From contig NC_087074.1 of the NCBI RefSeq assembly GCF_026151205.1, positions 496,001 through 560,000 of the forward strand: a stretch of DNA of 64,000 nt, read 5' to 3'. Positions 21,797 to 34,437 of the stretch are shown here, piece by piece (position 1 is the stretch's first letter; each line of letters begins with the position of its first letter). The DNA is from Bolinopsis microptera. Taxonomy: Eukaryota > Ctenophora > Tentaculata > Lobata > Bolinopsidae. A program made the translations under genes and the position numbers. The notes under the pieces were generated by a model. It was not told where the DNA came from. It made no database searches and saw only the letters and a list, made by a program, of their open reading frames with translations.

Positions 21797-23009
21797 TATT
21801 GTCAATTCTAAATGTTTACAATGCAACATTTCATTAATCTTATGCGGCGCGGCTCAAGCCACGCACGCACATATTATTTTATACTTTTTGCTTTCTAATA
21901 AATATCGTGTCAATGTGTACGTCTAAATGTTCATGTTTTGTGTAAACCGAATTCAATTGAGATTAGCAACAAGGATAATGACCCAAGTGCCTGTACGGCT
22001 TTTTCGGACCCCTGTGGACCACTACTCTTGAAATCGCTCTACAACTATTGAACATTTATAACTGTTATATAATATATAACGTCATTTCACAATTATTATC
22101 ATTAATCTACAACATACAATCTAACTGTCTTGCTGAGGGGGAGGAGTAAACGCTTCACATTAAAATACTTACAACATACAAAATCTAAAACCATCAACAC
22201 GGTTAGTTAATATCATGGACAATTTGGTATACATCTATTTCGTTGTAATATCTTCACATTTGCTTTATCTTACTACTATAATGAAATACAGTAGGATACA
22301 TGTTTCGAGAAAGAAAGGTTGGTCCGATTATTAACAAAAGTCCATCAGGGACTCCGTGGAGTCGAAAAAGGTACACGGCCGCTGTCTGGTGCTGCTAGGC
22401 ATTTACTGATCAAGATGTTTTATTGTATTGTTTGTTTGGGGACCGGTTTTTGGTACACCGGCCAATGTTTACAAAATCATATGATACATAACAATATAAT
22501 TGTATTTAATATACGTGAATATTATAATAGAAATGAAATCTTAAATTTCTATTTATTCCCTGAAATTGTTACTAAGTTTTAGATTAGATTAGATTAAGAA
22601 TAATGACATAAACATCATCACTGTTTGACATTTCTTCATCATAAACATCATCACTAGTTTTAAACATTCTTTCTGGTTTCCTCATTATCAGAACTGTGAA
22701 CATTTCACAGACAAATTCTATAACTAAAATAATTGTCATAATTTATTTACATTTAGTAGAAATTAAATTAGTAAGTTATTTAAAAAGTTTAAGCTTAAAT
22801 AATAAAATATGAGCCACAGTTCATGCTGCCTAAATCTCCTCACAAAATACTGCATCGTAAAAAAACTCGTTAAAAACGGTTTATAGAATACAACGGCCAC
22901 CACTTACACCAAATTAAAATACATACTATGTAAAAACTACACTGTATCACCACGTAGATAACGAAAGTGAACATAATAATAATAATAATATTTATTATTT
23001 GTATAATTT
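21797..23009. other. Spacer with possible LINE tail
   Basis: No gene. The segment around 22310-22600 ends in a ttaga-type microsatellite (near 22580) and may be a LINE 3' end, by analogy with the repeats at 23.0-23.7 kb. This is weak evidence. Confidence 0.3.
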
Positions 23010-23674
23010 GTGATTGTTTCTCCCGGTTTTCTTCCCTTGCGTAGCAAGCCCTGTCTCTTGTAAAAACAACCTCGAAAGATTTGTAGATACACATAGTCTC
23101 TACACCTTTACCCTCTGGTCCCTAGGGTCAGCTGATCCCGGGCCAGAGGAAAACTACCGACTGCCAAGGTTTGACGCCTAGGCAGTCGAGACCTCTTATT
23201 GAGACCCTTTATGATAATAATTTGTGTTTAGTGTTTAGTATTTTGTATATTGTATTTATTGTGGTAAATTGTGGTTCAGATTTCGGTATTAGTAATTATA
23301 GGTGTTTGCTGAATTACTGTAATATACACTCTGTTGCCAGCTCTTGTGTGTCCCATCTCTTGCCCTGCAAGCCCTGTTTCTTGTCTATACAACAAATTAT
23401 AATTGTGTAATAAACATTTATTGTAGCGTAGGATTGTTTGAATTTCTATTTGCTAATTCATATAATATACACTTTATGATTGTTTCGCCCATTTTTCTTC
23501 CCTTGCATTGCAAGCCCTGTCTCTTGTAAAAACATCCACTTTTGTAGATACACACAGTCTCTACGTCTTTATCCTCTGGTCCCTAGGGTCAGCTGACTCC
23601 GGGCCAGAGGAAAATTACCGATTGCCAAGGTTTGATGCCTAGGCAGTCGAGACCTCTTATTGAGACCCGATATA
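23010..23674 (+). mobile_element. Two copies of a LINE or SINE 3' tail
   Basis: Two direct copies (about 23010-23213 and 23476-23674), roughly 90 percent alike by eye, share cttcccttgc, caagccctgtctcttgtaaa, tctggtccctagggtcagct and gcagtcgagacctcttattg. Each ends in gagaccc followed by a TAA/ATA-rich simple repeat. That pattern is typical of 3' ends of 5'-truncated retroelements inserted near one another. No reverse transcriptase is attached. Sequence 23675-24572 is otherwise unrecognised. Confidence 0.65.
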
Positions 23675-24572
23675 ATAATAATAAATTAATGTTATTTTTA
23701 TACAGCACCAAAAGGTTAAGCACGGAAGTGGAACAAGAAACTGTTCAGAAAACAGGCGATAAAAACTGTAAAATATAATAATCAATAACGTAACTAAATA
23801 AGGCAGATGCACCTAACAAGCAGATATCCAAGAAGGGTTAGCAGGTTTTCTAACAGAGGACTAGAGGAAAGGATAATGACTACAAGAAATCGCAGTATGA
23901 AACTCAACAGCCTAACAAATTTAAAAATCAGGTTTATAAAAATATAATTCCCTGATACGGTATATTAAAAATTCTATAAAAACTCAATAAAAATTCCTTA
24001 AAAAAATCCATAGAAATTCTATAGACTCCAAATATACAAACAATCTGAAGTTTCCAATATACAATAAAAATTGATTGAAGAAGTTTACTGCAGAACAGTA
24101 ACTGATGATAAAGATTATATCTGAAAATCCAATACAGTCATACCAAACAATCTGGGCAACATAAAAGTAGAGACAGTAAAAAAGAGAAGAAAAAGATGCT
24201 CTAGTACTTGAGACAAAATACAAAGAATAAGGTAGCTTTCTCCCGGGTGCCAACCCAAAAAGTGTTGGTGTCCCAGGATAGAGCCTCCTTTTCCGACCTA
24301 CACTACAATTTTGTTGGCAGACACAGTGAAACGCAAAAAAAAGATTATTATCTTAAATGTTGCCCAAAAATCCTTGAAAACTAATAGCCTAAAATAATTT
24401 AATTTAAAGCGTGAAATTGACCTGCTATAAGATAAACATTTTAATTAAATTTTAACCTTCAATAAAGGATTAGTTACTCAGTACAAATCAAAGGACTTTC
24501 TAAACAGGTGAGCTTTAAGTTTTCCCTTAAAGTCCTTGATGTTTACACATTTCGTATATAACATATTAAAGT

Positions 24573-25428
24573 TCATAAATTCTGATAACAAGTCAGTGTA
24601 CTTGTAGATAAGGCTCTAGTTCTCATTTTATTGTCTCTGATAAAATAACGCTTGCTATTGTCCTGCTTTATTAGTTCTTTCATCTGTTTGACAAGTCCAC
24701 TGTGTAGTATTCTCTGCTCCCTTGTCCTATCCGGTGCAAGATAAACTGACTTAAAATCATCATTTGTTTTAAGTTTGTGTGCATTCCTTAGTATAATGTC
24801 CACATCGCTAGAGCTTTGTAACTGAACTTTGACTGGTCGCGTTTTCTCAGGAACTTTCTTCCCAATCCTGCATATCTCATCCGTGTCAGGAAAATGACAG
24901 CCGGCAAAAACTGACTTGAAAAAGTCCGGGAGAGGGTCCATCTCTAATACGTCCTCCCACTCCCCTTCTTCCGTCTCCTTCAAACCGTAGATAATAAAGT
25001 TTCTCGACTCTTTCTTCTTCTTTATTCACTGATTGCACGGCTTCTTTCACAGTTTTTGTTGTCAGCTGATAGTTTTGGACGCTGTTCTTCTTGACGACAT
25101 CTGCCCAACTTTTCATTTCATTCTTTACAGTTTTCTGCACCGATTCGATCTGATTCTGCTGTCTGTTTATCAGCTGCTTTTGCATGTCTATCTGTTCTGT
25201 TTTCATCTCATCTATCTTGCTGGCTGCAGACCTGCATAGCTTCATATTGCTGTCCATTAAATTTACTATGCTGCTGAGGAAATTTACAAGCGGACCCTTA
25301 AGCAGTTTTTGTAGAACACCCTGGTTGATATCAGAGAAGGACGAGACATTCACGGCTTTCATGAGCTTTCCAATCTCCGATTGCATATCCTTTTCCACTG
25401 TGTGTAGTAAGTCCACAGAGAAATTCAT
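24573..25428 (-). pseudogene. ORF1-only retrotransposon remnant
   Basis: Two overlapping frames (25428-24886 and 24983-24573) form one protein broken by a frameshift near 24980. The N-terminal part is a coiled coil (KIDEMKTEQIDMQKQLINRQ). The C-terminal part has the LINE ORF1 RRM/C-terminal-domain pattern: YGLKE, RIGKK, RPVKVQL, then YLAPDRTREQR. No endonuclease or reverse transcriptase follows on the minus strand, so this resembles HAL1-type (ORF1-only) retrosequences. A homologous, more damaged copy lies in the EXOSC10 gene at about 39550-40465. Confidence 0.8.
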
Positions 25429-27001
25429 CAGGTTAGCGTGGTGTGTAACACTTGCAGATAACGACTGCTGATAACAAGCTAAAAACGATACAAATGCTAA
25501 AAGTGGTTTACTGCGAACTGATCCAGAACTGATGATTCTATTGTTCGTGACTAATCAAGTTCTAAGTGGAGGTATAAAGTGCTGCTTAAGATACTTCGTC
25601 ATCTCATGTCCAGTATAATGATTAAGATAGTATACAATACAGTTTCAGTAGTTGACCCATACAGTTAAGTCCGTCATAACTCACAATCGTTTAATCATCT
25701 GTCAAATGTCAAAGTCGTTGTGTGTTTATTCGCTGAGATAGCAGTAAGATAAGTTGTTATGCGCGCGCGCGTTTAATACCGTCGACGTGAAATGTGACAA
25801 TGAAAACGCAACAGAATTATTATTTTCGCGCGTTACGTAGAGTTTACTAGTGTGTAATACTGGTTAACACTGGTGTACACTGAGTGTAAGTCGCTAAGTT
25901 TCATATACGAGCCGTTGAATATTTCCAATTTTGATTGTATCGTGAGCATGATTAATTGATATATCACACACTACGATTCAATGAAACAATAAGTTTCATA
26001 GGAAGGTTTATTGACATATTATTACACACTGCACTAATAAATTAAAATACACCCACAAAAAAATAATAAGAACAAAACAACAGCACTAATCAAATACGGT
26101 CATATAAATAATGTTTAAGGCTACCTTTGAAACTGTCTACATCGCGTAGTGAACGTATCTCCCAGGGAGGTGAATTCCATGCAGTTGGTGAGTAGTTGGT
26201 GAAACGACGTAGACCAATTCTACTATTTGTAGTTTTAGGAGTCTTTAACCTGTAGCAATTTTTCTTACCTTCTTAACTGAAGTTTATTATAATCGCATAA
26301 CCCTCTCTGAATTTAACTTAGCTTTAAAAGATTCGAGGTTTTTACCTAATGGCAGAGTGGTAAGCACTGAAAAATATTAAACTCACTGAACTGTCAGTCT
26401 TTCTTCGATTTCATAAACTATAGTTAGGCATTCTTTTTTGGTGGGAATTACTTTGAATCACTCTTTCTGTACGCCTATCATATATCGTGAAACAAGGCTC
26501 AAGCTGTACAGGCTGTTGGGCCCTTATCATTGCTGCTAGTCATAAATGGGATCAACTTACACTGAAAACTGAACGTAAGAATCATAATACTAACTATATT
26601 ATATTATACTAGTGGGAAAGTTTACGACTTGTAATTTTATGAAAATTTTACGAAAAAAACGCTTAATCACGTGACTTTTTAAACACGTCCTCTAGGTGGC
26701 TCTGAATGACTATTCGAAATCATAAGGCTATAATCTGATCTCAACCCTAACCCTAACCCAATCCCAAACTGAAGCATATATGCTGAAACCCTAACGAGAA
26801 ATTAGACCAACTTCCTCACATGGTCATATCACGTGATCGAGACAGTTTTTCGACAATAGCGAAAAAGAGGGAGTGGCGTGCCACACCCACTGTAATTAAT
26901 TGAATTTGACGAAACTTTCAGGAAATCTAAGTTTGACCCATATCTATAATCTCTGAAATTTTTGTGCAATTCTAAGAAGAATTATGTGAGTTATTTTAGG
27001 G
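25429..27001. other. Spacer with short interstitial telomere-like repeat
   Basis: No gene recognised. Bases 26742-26759 read as about three ccctaa units, the complement of the animal telomere repeat; this may be an interstitial telomeric remnant or chance. Confidence 0.4.
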
Positions 27002-27010
27002 TTGCGTGTT

Positions 27011-27111
27011 GTATCACGTTGTGACCCCCACGGTCGTTTCACTATAGTGACAATACAGGGCCGGGGGAGCCGCGCACTTCGTGCGCGGCGGGTCATACAA
27101 CGTATGACAAG
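27011..27111. mobile_element. 101-bp hairpin MITE, copy 2
   Basis: Second copy of the 21682-21787 element, with the same ends and the same GC-rich palindrome (gccgcgcacttcgtgcgcgg). Flanks are ttgcgtgtt (27002-27010) and ttgcgtgtg (27112-27120), an 8-9-base target duplication with one possible later substitution. It sits just inside a mariner-like right end at about 27133-27146, so it appears to have inserted into that older element. Confidence 0.8.
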
Positions 27112-27132
27112 TTGCGTGTGGGCAGTTACTTC

Positions 27133-27146
27133 TGGGCCACCCTGTA
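27133..27146. mobile_element. Right end of a mariner-like element
   Basis: tgggccaccctgta closely matches the terminal repeat of the 11916-12664 element. The matching left end was not located, so only this end is claimed. Confidence 0.45.
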
Positions 27147-27515
27147 TGTTGCAATTAGATAGCAATAATAAATGAATTTAACCATTTGGCAGCTGAAATT
27201 TAGATATTTCCAATCAATTTAAAAGAACATGGAGTTGTTTGCTTTTTATTTCAATTGGTTTATAATTGTTTGATAAAGGTTTTGGCTCAGGTCGCGGTTG
27301 CATGTGGTCAGAAATTAAATTGCTATTATTTTTCTCGTTAAAAAACTGCAACTGTCAACAGCTTTTTATGATTTTCATGATGTTATCATATTATTTTATT
27401 GTAAATAAAGGATACAATTTAACATATTTTATTTCAAAAAAACATGATACTTAATTTGCATAATATTTTGTTCTTTCTAACAATAGCCAATGCTTTAAAT
27501 CAGGCTGATGGTAAT

Positions 27516-30500
27516 ATGAGCAAGTACACAGCATTGAGCAGGGCTCAGCTCAGTTTTGAATATCTGCACACCAACAGGTTTGACAGCTATTCCATTATTG
27601 ATTATTCATTACTTTCATTGAAATACATATGTAGCATATCTGATCCGTCTTTCTGATTATTAATGAACTTTTTCTAAACTTGCACTCCTGGTAATTGCGT
27701 TCCATGACTGGGGATGAGCGTAACATCATTTTCAAAATATAATCATTTGAATTATACACTAGTCAAAATTATACAACCAGTTAAAAAATACTGACTGAAT
27801 AGTTATAAATAGATGCAATTTTCAGCACAATACAACTCATGAATTCCTCTTTCAGCACAACTCATGAATTCCTGTTTGGGGCCCTAGCAGAGCTTCTCGA
27901 CAACTCAAGGGATGCTGCAGCCACAAAAGTCAACATTTTCACAGTCCAAAGAGAAGACCTCCGAGGAGGATGCATGCTATGTTTTCTAGATGATGGTGAC
28001 GGTATGGAACCAGATGAAGTATCATCAGTTATGAGATTTGGGTCGTCTTGTAAGAAATCTGGGGAGTCAAACATGATTGGACAGTATGGTAATGGCCTCA
28101 AATCTGGCTCCATGAGGATAGGGAAGGATTTTGTTTTGTTTACAAAAAAAGAAAATACAATGAGTTGTCTGATGCTGTCAAGGACTTTTCACGAAACAGA
28201 GAATTTGAACGAGGTTATAGTGCCCATGCCAAGTTGGAACAGACAAACCAGACTCCCACTTCCTGCTCATGATGACGACAGGGAAAAGCATTCCATTGTT
28301 AGTTTTTTTTCAGAACATTTCATACATATTTATTGTGTGATTGTTTTCAATTTTCTATAGCATCATTTAAAAATCACAGTTTTACAAGGTGTAGCAATCT
28401 GGTTATTTCAGTTTTATTGTCAAAGGTTCGGGTAATTTAATTTCAATTAATTAATTAGATTTTAATCCCCAGGAGCTGGATTTAATACTTAAGTACTCTC
28501 CATTCAACACGAAGAAACAGCTGTTTGAACAGTTTGATAAGATTGACAGTGATACAGGGACATTGGTGGTGGTTTACAACCTAAAAACACTAGATGATGG
28601 GGAACCTGAAATCGATGTATGCTCTCATATCAAATAATATATTTCACTTTCTCATATCATATAATATATTTCACTTTCCAAAACGAATGTTGTCTGTTCG
28701 TATAATTTGTCAAATTTATCTCCAATTTTAGCTTAAGCTGCACCTGCAGACAACCCCGTATTTTTTATTTTAGTTCCTCTTAAACCCAAATCTGATGACC
28801 TCATAACAGTTAAAATAACAGGTAAAATGATTTTTCAGATCTACACAGATCCGCAAGATATACTGTTGACACAGATGGACTACGAGAAAGAGTATGAAGA
28901 TGAACGGGAGCACTTCACCATCCCAGAGAAGAAGTCTTTTCGTGCTTACACGGCAGTTCTTTACCAAGAGCCCAGGATGCGCATCTATGTGCAGAATTCT
29001 AAAGTCAGAACTAAACGACTGGAAACTCTAACTCATTTAACAAAGTAAGATTTTCATCTTGAATTATAAATATTACACGTATTATAATACTTTACAAGCC
29101 ACTATAGGGGATGTGTACTACAAATAGGACTTAGTTCTAAAAGTATAGATTTACTATTACTTACTACTAGTACTACTTTATCTAGCTCGTACTTTCCAAT
29201 TTCCGTGATCTCTGTTTCATTTTTGTGTCCATTGTTATTATTTTAAAGTTAAATTGATTTTTTCAGACAGATTTTCATTTTCAGACAGTACGAGTATTCC
29301 TCAGCTCGGTTCAAAGCTCGATCAGAAAAAGAAACATTTGAAGCAGAAAACCGTTGCAAGCTGGCAGAAGAACGGGCACGAGAAGCTGAATCAGATGCGC
29401 GGAGCGTAGAGAGACGTCTAGGAGAGGGGGGGTCTAAGGAGGAGAGGATGGAGATGAGGATAGCTCAGAGACATGCTATAGAGTGTAGGAGGGACTGTGA
29501 GGTTCTCAAGAAACTAGCTGAGAGAAAACGAAAGTACGTTGGATAGCCTAGTTGCCATAGTAACTAGTAGTGTAGCCTAGTTGCCATAGTAACTAGTAGT
29601 GTAGCCTAGTTGGGTCATTCAGTGCATCTCACACTTTATTCTTATCATGACACAATATTCCTGGTTACTGTCATCAATTTCTTCAATTTCTTCGTCGTCA
29701 TGGGAAACAGTTTTTATCTTTTCTGAACCATTACGTCAAAATATATAAATTTTAACTGATATTGGCCTCCCCAGATCATTGAAAGAACCAAAGACCCTCA
29801 GATTCACATTCGGTCTGAACATCCAAAACAGGAAATGTTTCGGAATGTTTGTTTACAACTGCAGTCGCCTGATAAAGATGTACGAGCGCGTGGGACCTCA
29901 GCTAGAGGGAGGCAGTTCGGGTGTGGGGGTCATTGGTGTTGTTAATGTTCCTTATTTAGTACTGGAACCTACGCATAATAAGCAGGACTTTGCTGACGCT
30001 AAGGTTTGTTAGTAGGCGCTGTCTTAGGAGTTTTATAATTGGTGCTTTCGTATCATGAGAGCTTTAAATGGGATCACTTCTATTACTTTTGAAAGATTTG
30101 CTGTCGACTTAAAATACAGTAGTACCTTGATTTGGGCTAATGTTAATAAAGTTTCGATGTGTTATCAATATATTAAAGACAGACTTGTTACAGGAGTACA
30201 GGCATCTGTTGCGAGCCCTAGGAGAGCACCTCCATCACTACTGGCAGGTGTGTGGAGTAGTAGACCCCCGTACAGGATCTGGTGTCAGGAACTTCTGGGC
30301 TGAGTTCGGATACTTCACCAATAAGTGGACTGAGGAACCCAGTCAGGAACCGAAATATATGAAGAAACGACTCATGAAGACTAACCAGTGGATGCAATGC
30401 GGTGAATAACCAGCTTATATATAGTAGTGAACTACCCTCCCTGCTACTGGAGTAGTAGTGTTGAAAGTATTAACCAGCTCCGTGCTGAAAGGATAAAACT

Positions 30501-33193
30501 TTCGTTCTTGTTAGCTCTCTTTATATAAATTAACCAAAAAGTAACCGATTAGTAACCGAATTATTTGTCACGTAGATCGGTGTCTAAAGTGGAGAGTACT
30601 GCCGTTTTCTCACGCTAATTACAAAGTCAACGAGAGCCTAAGTGACGAATGGACTTGTCATCAAAACCCTGATGTCAACTATAACAAGTAAGCCTCAAAT
30701 ATCCTCTTCATGTTTACAGTTTAGGGGATACGCACTTTAATCAGTGTATAGTGGTGTGTAGTGGTATAATCTCTGTCTTTAGGATCTGTCATAGACTTTG
30801 ATCTTTTATTATACCTTGATTTGGGTCCAGTAGATTGTGTAGACTTATAAAAGTAATTACTCTCTCAGGTGTATGATAGCAGAACAGCAGATAAAGATTC
30901 CCTCAGCCAGTATTGCACAAAAACCTTTCGAGGATAAAACTCCAAAAAAAGCAATAGAGGCACCTCGTGATCGGAAGAAGAGTGGGGAAGAAAGGAGGAA
31001 ATCTGCTGCTGATGATATCATCGCTAGACGTGTTAGTATTCCACCACAATTATAATAATAATAATAACAATAAATTGAAGTTTAATAACACCGCTATTAA
31101 GATAAAACTTACACTCAGCAGTGTTTAAACTACTCATCCCAGAAAATGATATGAATACTAAGTTAAGAAAAGTAACTGCTTGAAAATATATCGTCAATAC
31201 TAAAGCCAGAAAATGGTACTTAAACATATTATGCAAAGATCAAACACCAGATAAGACAAAAATAGTTATCGATAAAGTTTTTCAATTTCATCTAGGGACA
31301 GTTTAAAAAGGTAGGTTATACTATTTAATCGAAAGGATTTCGGATAGAAATATTCTAAGTATAAATTTATCTCTTACCGTACTAACCATCGACTTAGACC
31401 CTACCTCATGGTATTTACATTTTCTTATTTTTCAGAGTTCTAAGAGGAGTGTATCCCCTATAGTAATGTCCAGAACCCCGGAGACAGCTAAGAAGAGCTC
31501 CTCTAAACTTGTCTCTAAATCCACACCTAAACCCCCAAAAGCAGTCGTATCAGAGAAAAAGTCAGATAATGTGAAGGAGAACAGCTCGAGGATTCCTTCA
31601 AAAAGGAACGCAGTGGAACCTCCCGGGTTTGACCGGGTAATTTACTGTCTTCTTGTTGTTCTGTTTTAACTTTGTGTTTGCAGGAATAATTTTACTTTGT
31701 TATCTCTGACTTTGCTAGTTGGCCTCTCGTTACTAAAACTCGTCTGTTTCTCCATGGCACAAAGTTAAAGCTTAATCAGTATTATAATAAGTAGTTGAAA
31801 TCACTGAACAATGTTTCTATCTGGAGTAGGAAGAGTACAAACGATTAAAAGAGAAATACAAAAAGAAGGCTGCTGCTGCGGTTGAAGACGAGGAGGAGAG
31901 TGAGGAAGAGGAAGAGAAACCTACAGTAAAGAAGAATGGTATTCTCGGAAGTAAAAGGGTATGAATTATTCAGATCCTTTATTCAAGATGTAGTCTTCAG
32001 GTTAACTAAAATCAATTTATCAGTTAGTCTGTGCTTATGGCCCCTACTAAGAAAACTTGCGGTATTCGTTTTTATTGCCGAAATCTTTTGTGAAGAGAGT
32101 CTATCATTTCAGAGTATAACCCCTCAAAAAAGTACAGAACTGCCGAACAAGAAACCGAAAGAGAACAAACCCAACAACCACCATGCCGATATCGCTAGTC
32201 CAAACAAGAATAACAACATCGAGAAAGGTATGCTATGGAATTTATTCGCATTATATATTAACTAAATTCTGAAATGTCGATTCTTTATTTAACATCGCTT
32301 TATACAAGGTTTCTGTAACCTTTATCAGAATTCAGGACGCTCAGAAATGACACAGTTCATATCTAGTTCCCGATGATTATATTACCAGAAATATGCGCAT
32401 AACTCATAAATATGCGTGCATCTCGCCCTAATTGGAGCATTTAAGTAGATAAAATTAAAATACTACTCAATTTATACAAGAATCCTCAGTTGAAGCTCCC
32501 CGAGAGGTGGTGAACCTTAAGAAAATACAAGATAAATTAGCGGAGAGTTTGCGGCTGTGTTTACATTACTTCTCCCCTCCCTCCTGGCCAACTAAAAAGG
32601 AGGATCTTATTAACCTGGACCTAGATAAACTCCTAGACTTTCCTTTGGTTAGTTAATTAGTTGAACCATTACAATGCCCAGTTAAATTTACCGAGTTAAA
32701 TTTACTGGTTTTTATGTTTTACAATTTACACGATAAACTCCAATCTAATCTCTAACATTGGTTTTTATTATTTCCTATTCAACAGAATAAGTTTTTCGAC
32801 ACATACGAAGTGAATCTAACAGAACTGATAGCACAGTATCAGCAACACGCTTCAGACGCAGAGAAAAGGGCCGAGACAACCGAAACTAAACTAGCTAATC
32901 TTAGAAAACTTGTCATGCAGCTTCTAAAACCTTCTCTTAATTTCGTGAGTTAAATAAGGTTTAAGTTATGATTGGGTTAAATATCTGAGTCTTTTGCTTT
33001 TTAATATACGGAAATTTACTGATTCAAAGATAGCTGAACCAGGAAAAGTATTAAGATTAAATTTGTTATCATTGTACAGGACACAGAAACAGACTGTAAT
33101 ACAGACGAGATAGGAGACAATGTAGACGAGATCCTAGCAGCGGTGGTAAAAGAGAGCACCAAGAGTAGTCAGCCAAGTGATGTCACTTCGTGA
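27516..33193 (+). CDS. MORC2: MORC family CW-type zinc finger protein 2 (GHKL ATPase)
   Basis: Fifteen exons: 27516-27577, 27856-28297, 28473-28616, 28839-29044, 29285-29533, 29775-30003, 30194-30401, 30576-30687, 30869-31031, 31436-31636, 31830-31958, 32113-32227, 32481-32647, 32786-32944, 33080-33193. All junctions are GT-AG and the phases close (2700 bases, 899 residues). MORC2 is a nuclear ATPase that compacts chromatin and supports HUSH-type silencing. Seen: N-terminus [18 protein letters not shown] motifs [18 protein letters not shown] and [17 protein letters not shown], a coiled coil inserted in the ATPase module (exon 5), [14 protein letters not shown], and a CW finger (about 510-555) with CDRCLKWR and EWTC. 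A basic Ser/Lys-rich linker precedes a conserved C-terminal helix ([15 protein letters not shown]) and a terminal coiled coil. It is about 130 residues shorter than human MORC2, and no chromo-like domain was recognised. Two acceptors are tandemly duplicated in frame. Confidence 0.95.
27820..27880 (+). repeat. Duplicated 3' splice site of MORC2 exon 2
   Basis: The acceptor and first exon bases (ttcagcacaa...ctcatgaattcct) occur twice in tandem, AG at 27825 and again at 27855. The step is exactly 30 bases, and the upstream copy contains no stop in the reading phase, so use of the first AG would insert ten residues just before the GHKL domain without breaking the frame. The annotated exon uses the second site because it gives the conserved [11 protein letters not shown] join. 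Confidence 0.85.
28621..28678 (+). repeat. Two-copy repeat just inside MORC2 intron 3
   Basis: ctcatatca(a/t)ataatatatttcacttt is repeated directly with a period of about 28 bases, starting a few bases after the donor at 28617. It does not include the splice site itself. Confidence 0.75.
29255..29300 (+). repeat. Duplicated 3' splice site of MORC2 exon 5
   Basis: tttcagacag occurs twice, with AG at 29266 and 29284. The 18-base step keeps the frame and has no stop, so the upstream site would add six residues (QIFIFR) before QYEYSSARF. The second site restores the family sequence better. Confidence 0.75.
29543..29612 (+). repeat. 29-bp repeat with X-box-like motif in MORC2 intron 5
   Basis: About 2.4 copies of agcctagttgccatagtaac plus actagtagtgt begin about ten bases after the exon 5 donor. 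Each full copy holds gttgccatagtaac, which fits the RFX X-box consensus (GTNRCC, 0-3 bases, RGYAAC). Confidence 0.8.
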
Positions 33194-33243
33194 CGTCACA
33201 CCCTCTCCCACGTGACGTCATACCAACGTTCACGTGACGTCAT
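33178..33243 (+). promoter_or_regulatory. Cluster of CRE-type palindromes at the MORC2 stop codon
   Basis: Three perfect tgacgtca octamers lie at 33191, 33213 and 33235, spaced exactly 22 bases, with a variant tgatgtca at 33178. The first overlaps the TGA stop. tgacgtca is the CREB/ATF binding site; two of the copies also overlap cacgtg. The equal spacing shows this is a 22-base tandem repeat. Regulatory use is inference. Confidence 0.5.
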
Positions 33244-34437
33244 ACTACCTCTTACAAATGAGACTTGATTGAAGGAGTTAATTTAAAGTGTGTTTCTCAG
33301 AGCAGTGTGTTGCTTCGCGGCTTCGTTAAAAGATTAAATAATGGAAAATAAGAATTCTTCTCCAGCTCTCAGATCTAATACACTACACAGCAATTCTCTG
33401 AGATGCGTGAAAAATATGAACATTGTTTAATTTGTTTGTTTTCCCGTAAACATAATTGCAAAATTGTTGATTTGCACTTTAAAAAGCATTAATCGTTTTC
33501 CATTCAAATCGTGTACTTCGTTCTCATGTTTTTATAACTTCAGTGATCTGAATTGGAAACTACACAATAAGTACACAAGCATTACATATTTTGAGGTTAA
33601 TATATAGAATAATAGACAATATATTATAGTTCAATGTAGTAAGAGTACGATTACAATATATTATAGTTCAATGTAGTAAGAGTACGATTAGAGCACCATG
33701 TTTACAGAACTTACCAATATCTGGTTTTTTGTTTTTTTATTAATTTGTGTGACATAGCTTAAATTAAAAACTAGCATTACTTATATTCTAATGATAATAA
33801 TGAAGCAGTCTTCAATCTTCATCCACCGTATATAGTAAGAAGTACAGTTTGCATATAAAACACTTTTCGCTATTTGAAGTTTATTTCTTTCACAGAATAA
33901 GAAAATTGAATGTTGAACGTTGGTAATCTAGCTATATAAGTTATGACGCAGCGCCGAGCATTGCGCGCACAATAAAATAATTAACTTATTAACGAGGTGT
34001 AAGCTTGCACAAGAATATTATTTCCACCAGGAGAAGCTCATTATGATACACCCGAGAAAATTTGGTTTTCGATGGAAGTTTAGAATTTGTTTAGATGTCA
34101 CACGTAGGATCTAACATTTTACTCTTGCTTTATGTTGTCATTAATTATTTTAATTTTACTGCTATTTTGAAGACATCTATTCTTGAGTATTTCCTTACGT
34201 AGCCAACGTACGCGTTATATGGGGGGGGGGGGGGGGGGCATGATACCCCCGTTTTATATTACCAGCTAGAACTTAATACTTATGCATGTGGTATTTTGCG
34301 ATTCAGAATACGATTCAAAAATTTATAAAAATTAGATTAGATTTGATTACGCATGAAATTGAACCAATTATGCATTATATATCTCAAACTTACACTATAA
34401 ATACTATTAGGTTGTAAAAAACAAGAAGACAAAGAAA
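33194..34437. other. Intergenic region between MORC2 and EXOSC10
   Basis: AT-rich, no gene. It contains a 36-base unit in two copies (about 33617-33690, aatatattatagttcaatgt) and a poly-G run (about 34220-34238). The EXOSC10 promoter should lie at its right end. Confidence 0.5.

Noticed and set aside
26742-26759. Chromosome end or telomere
   Set aside because: Only about three ccctaa units, internal to the sequence; at most an interstitial remnant.
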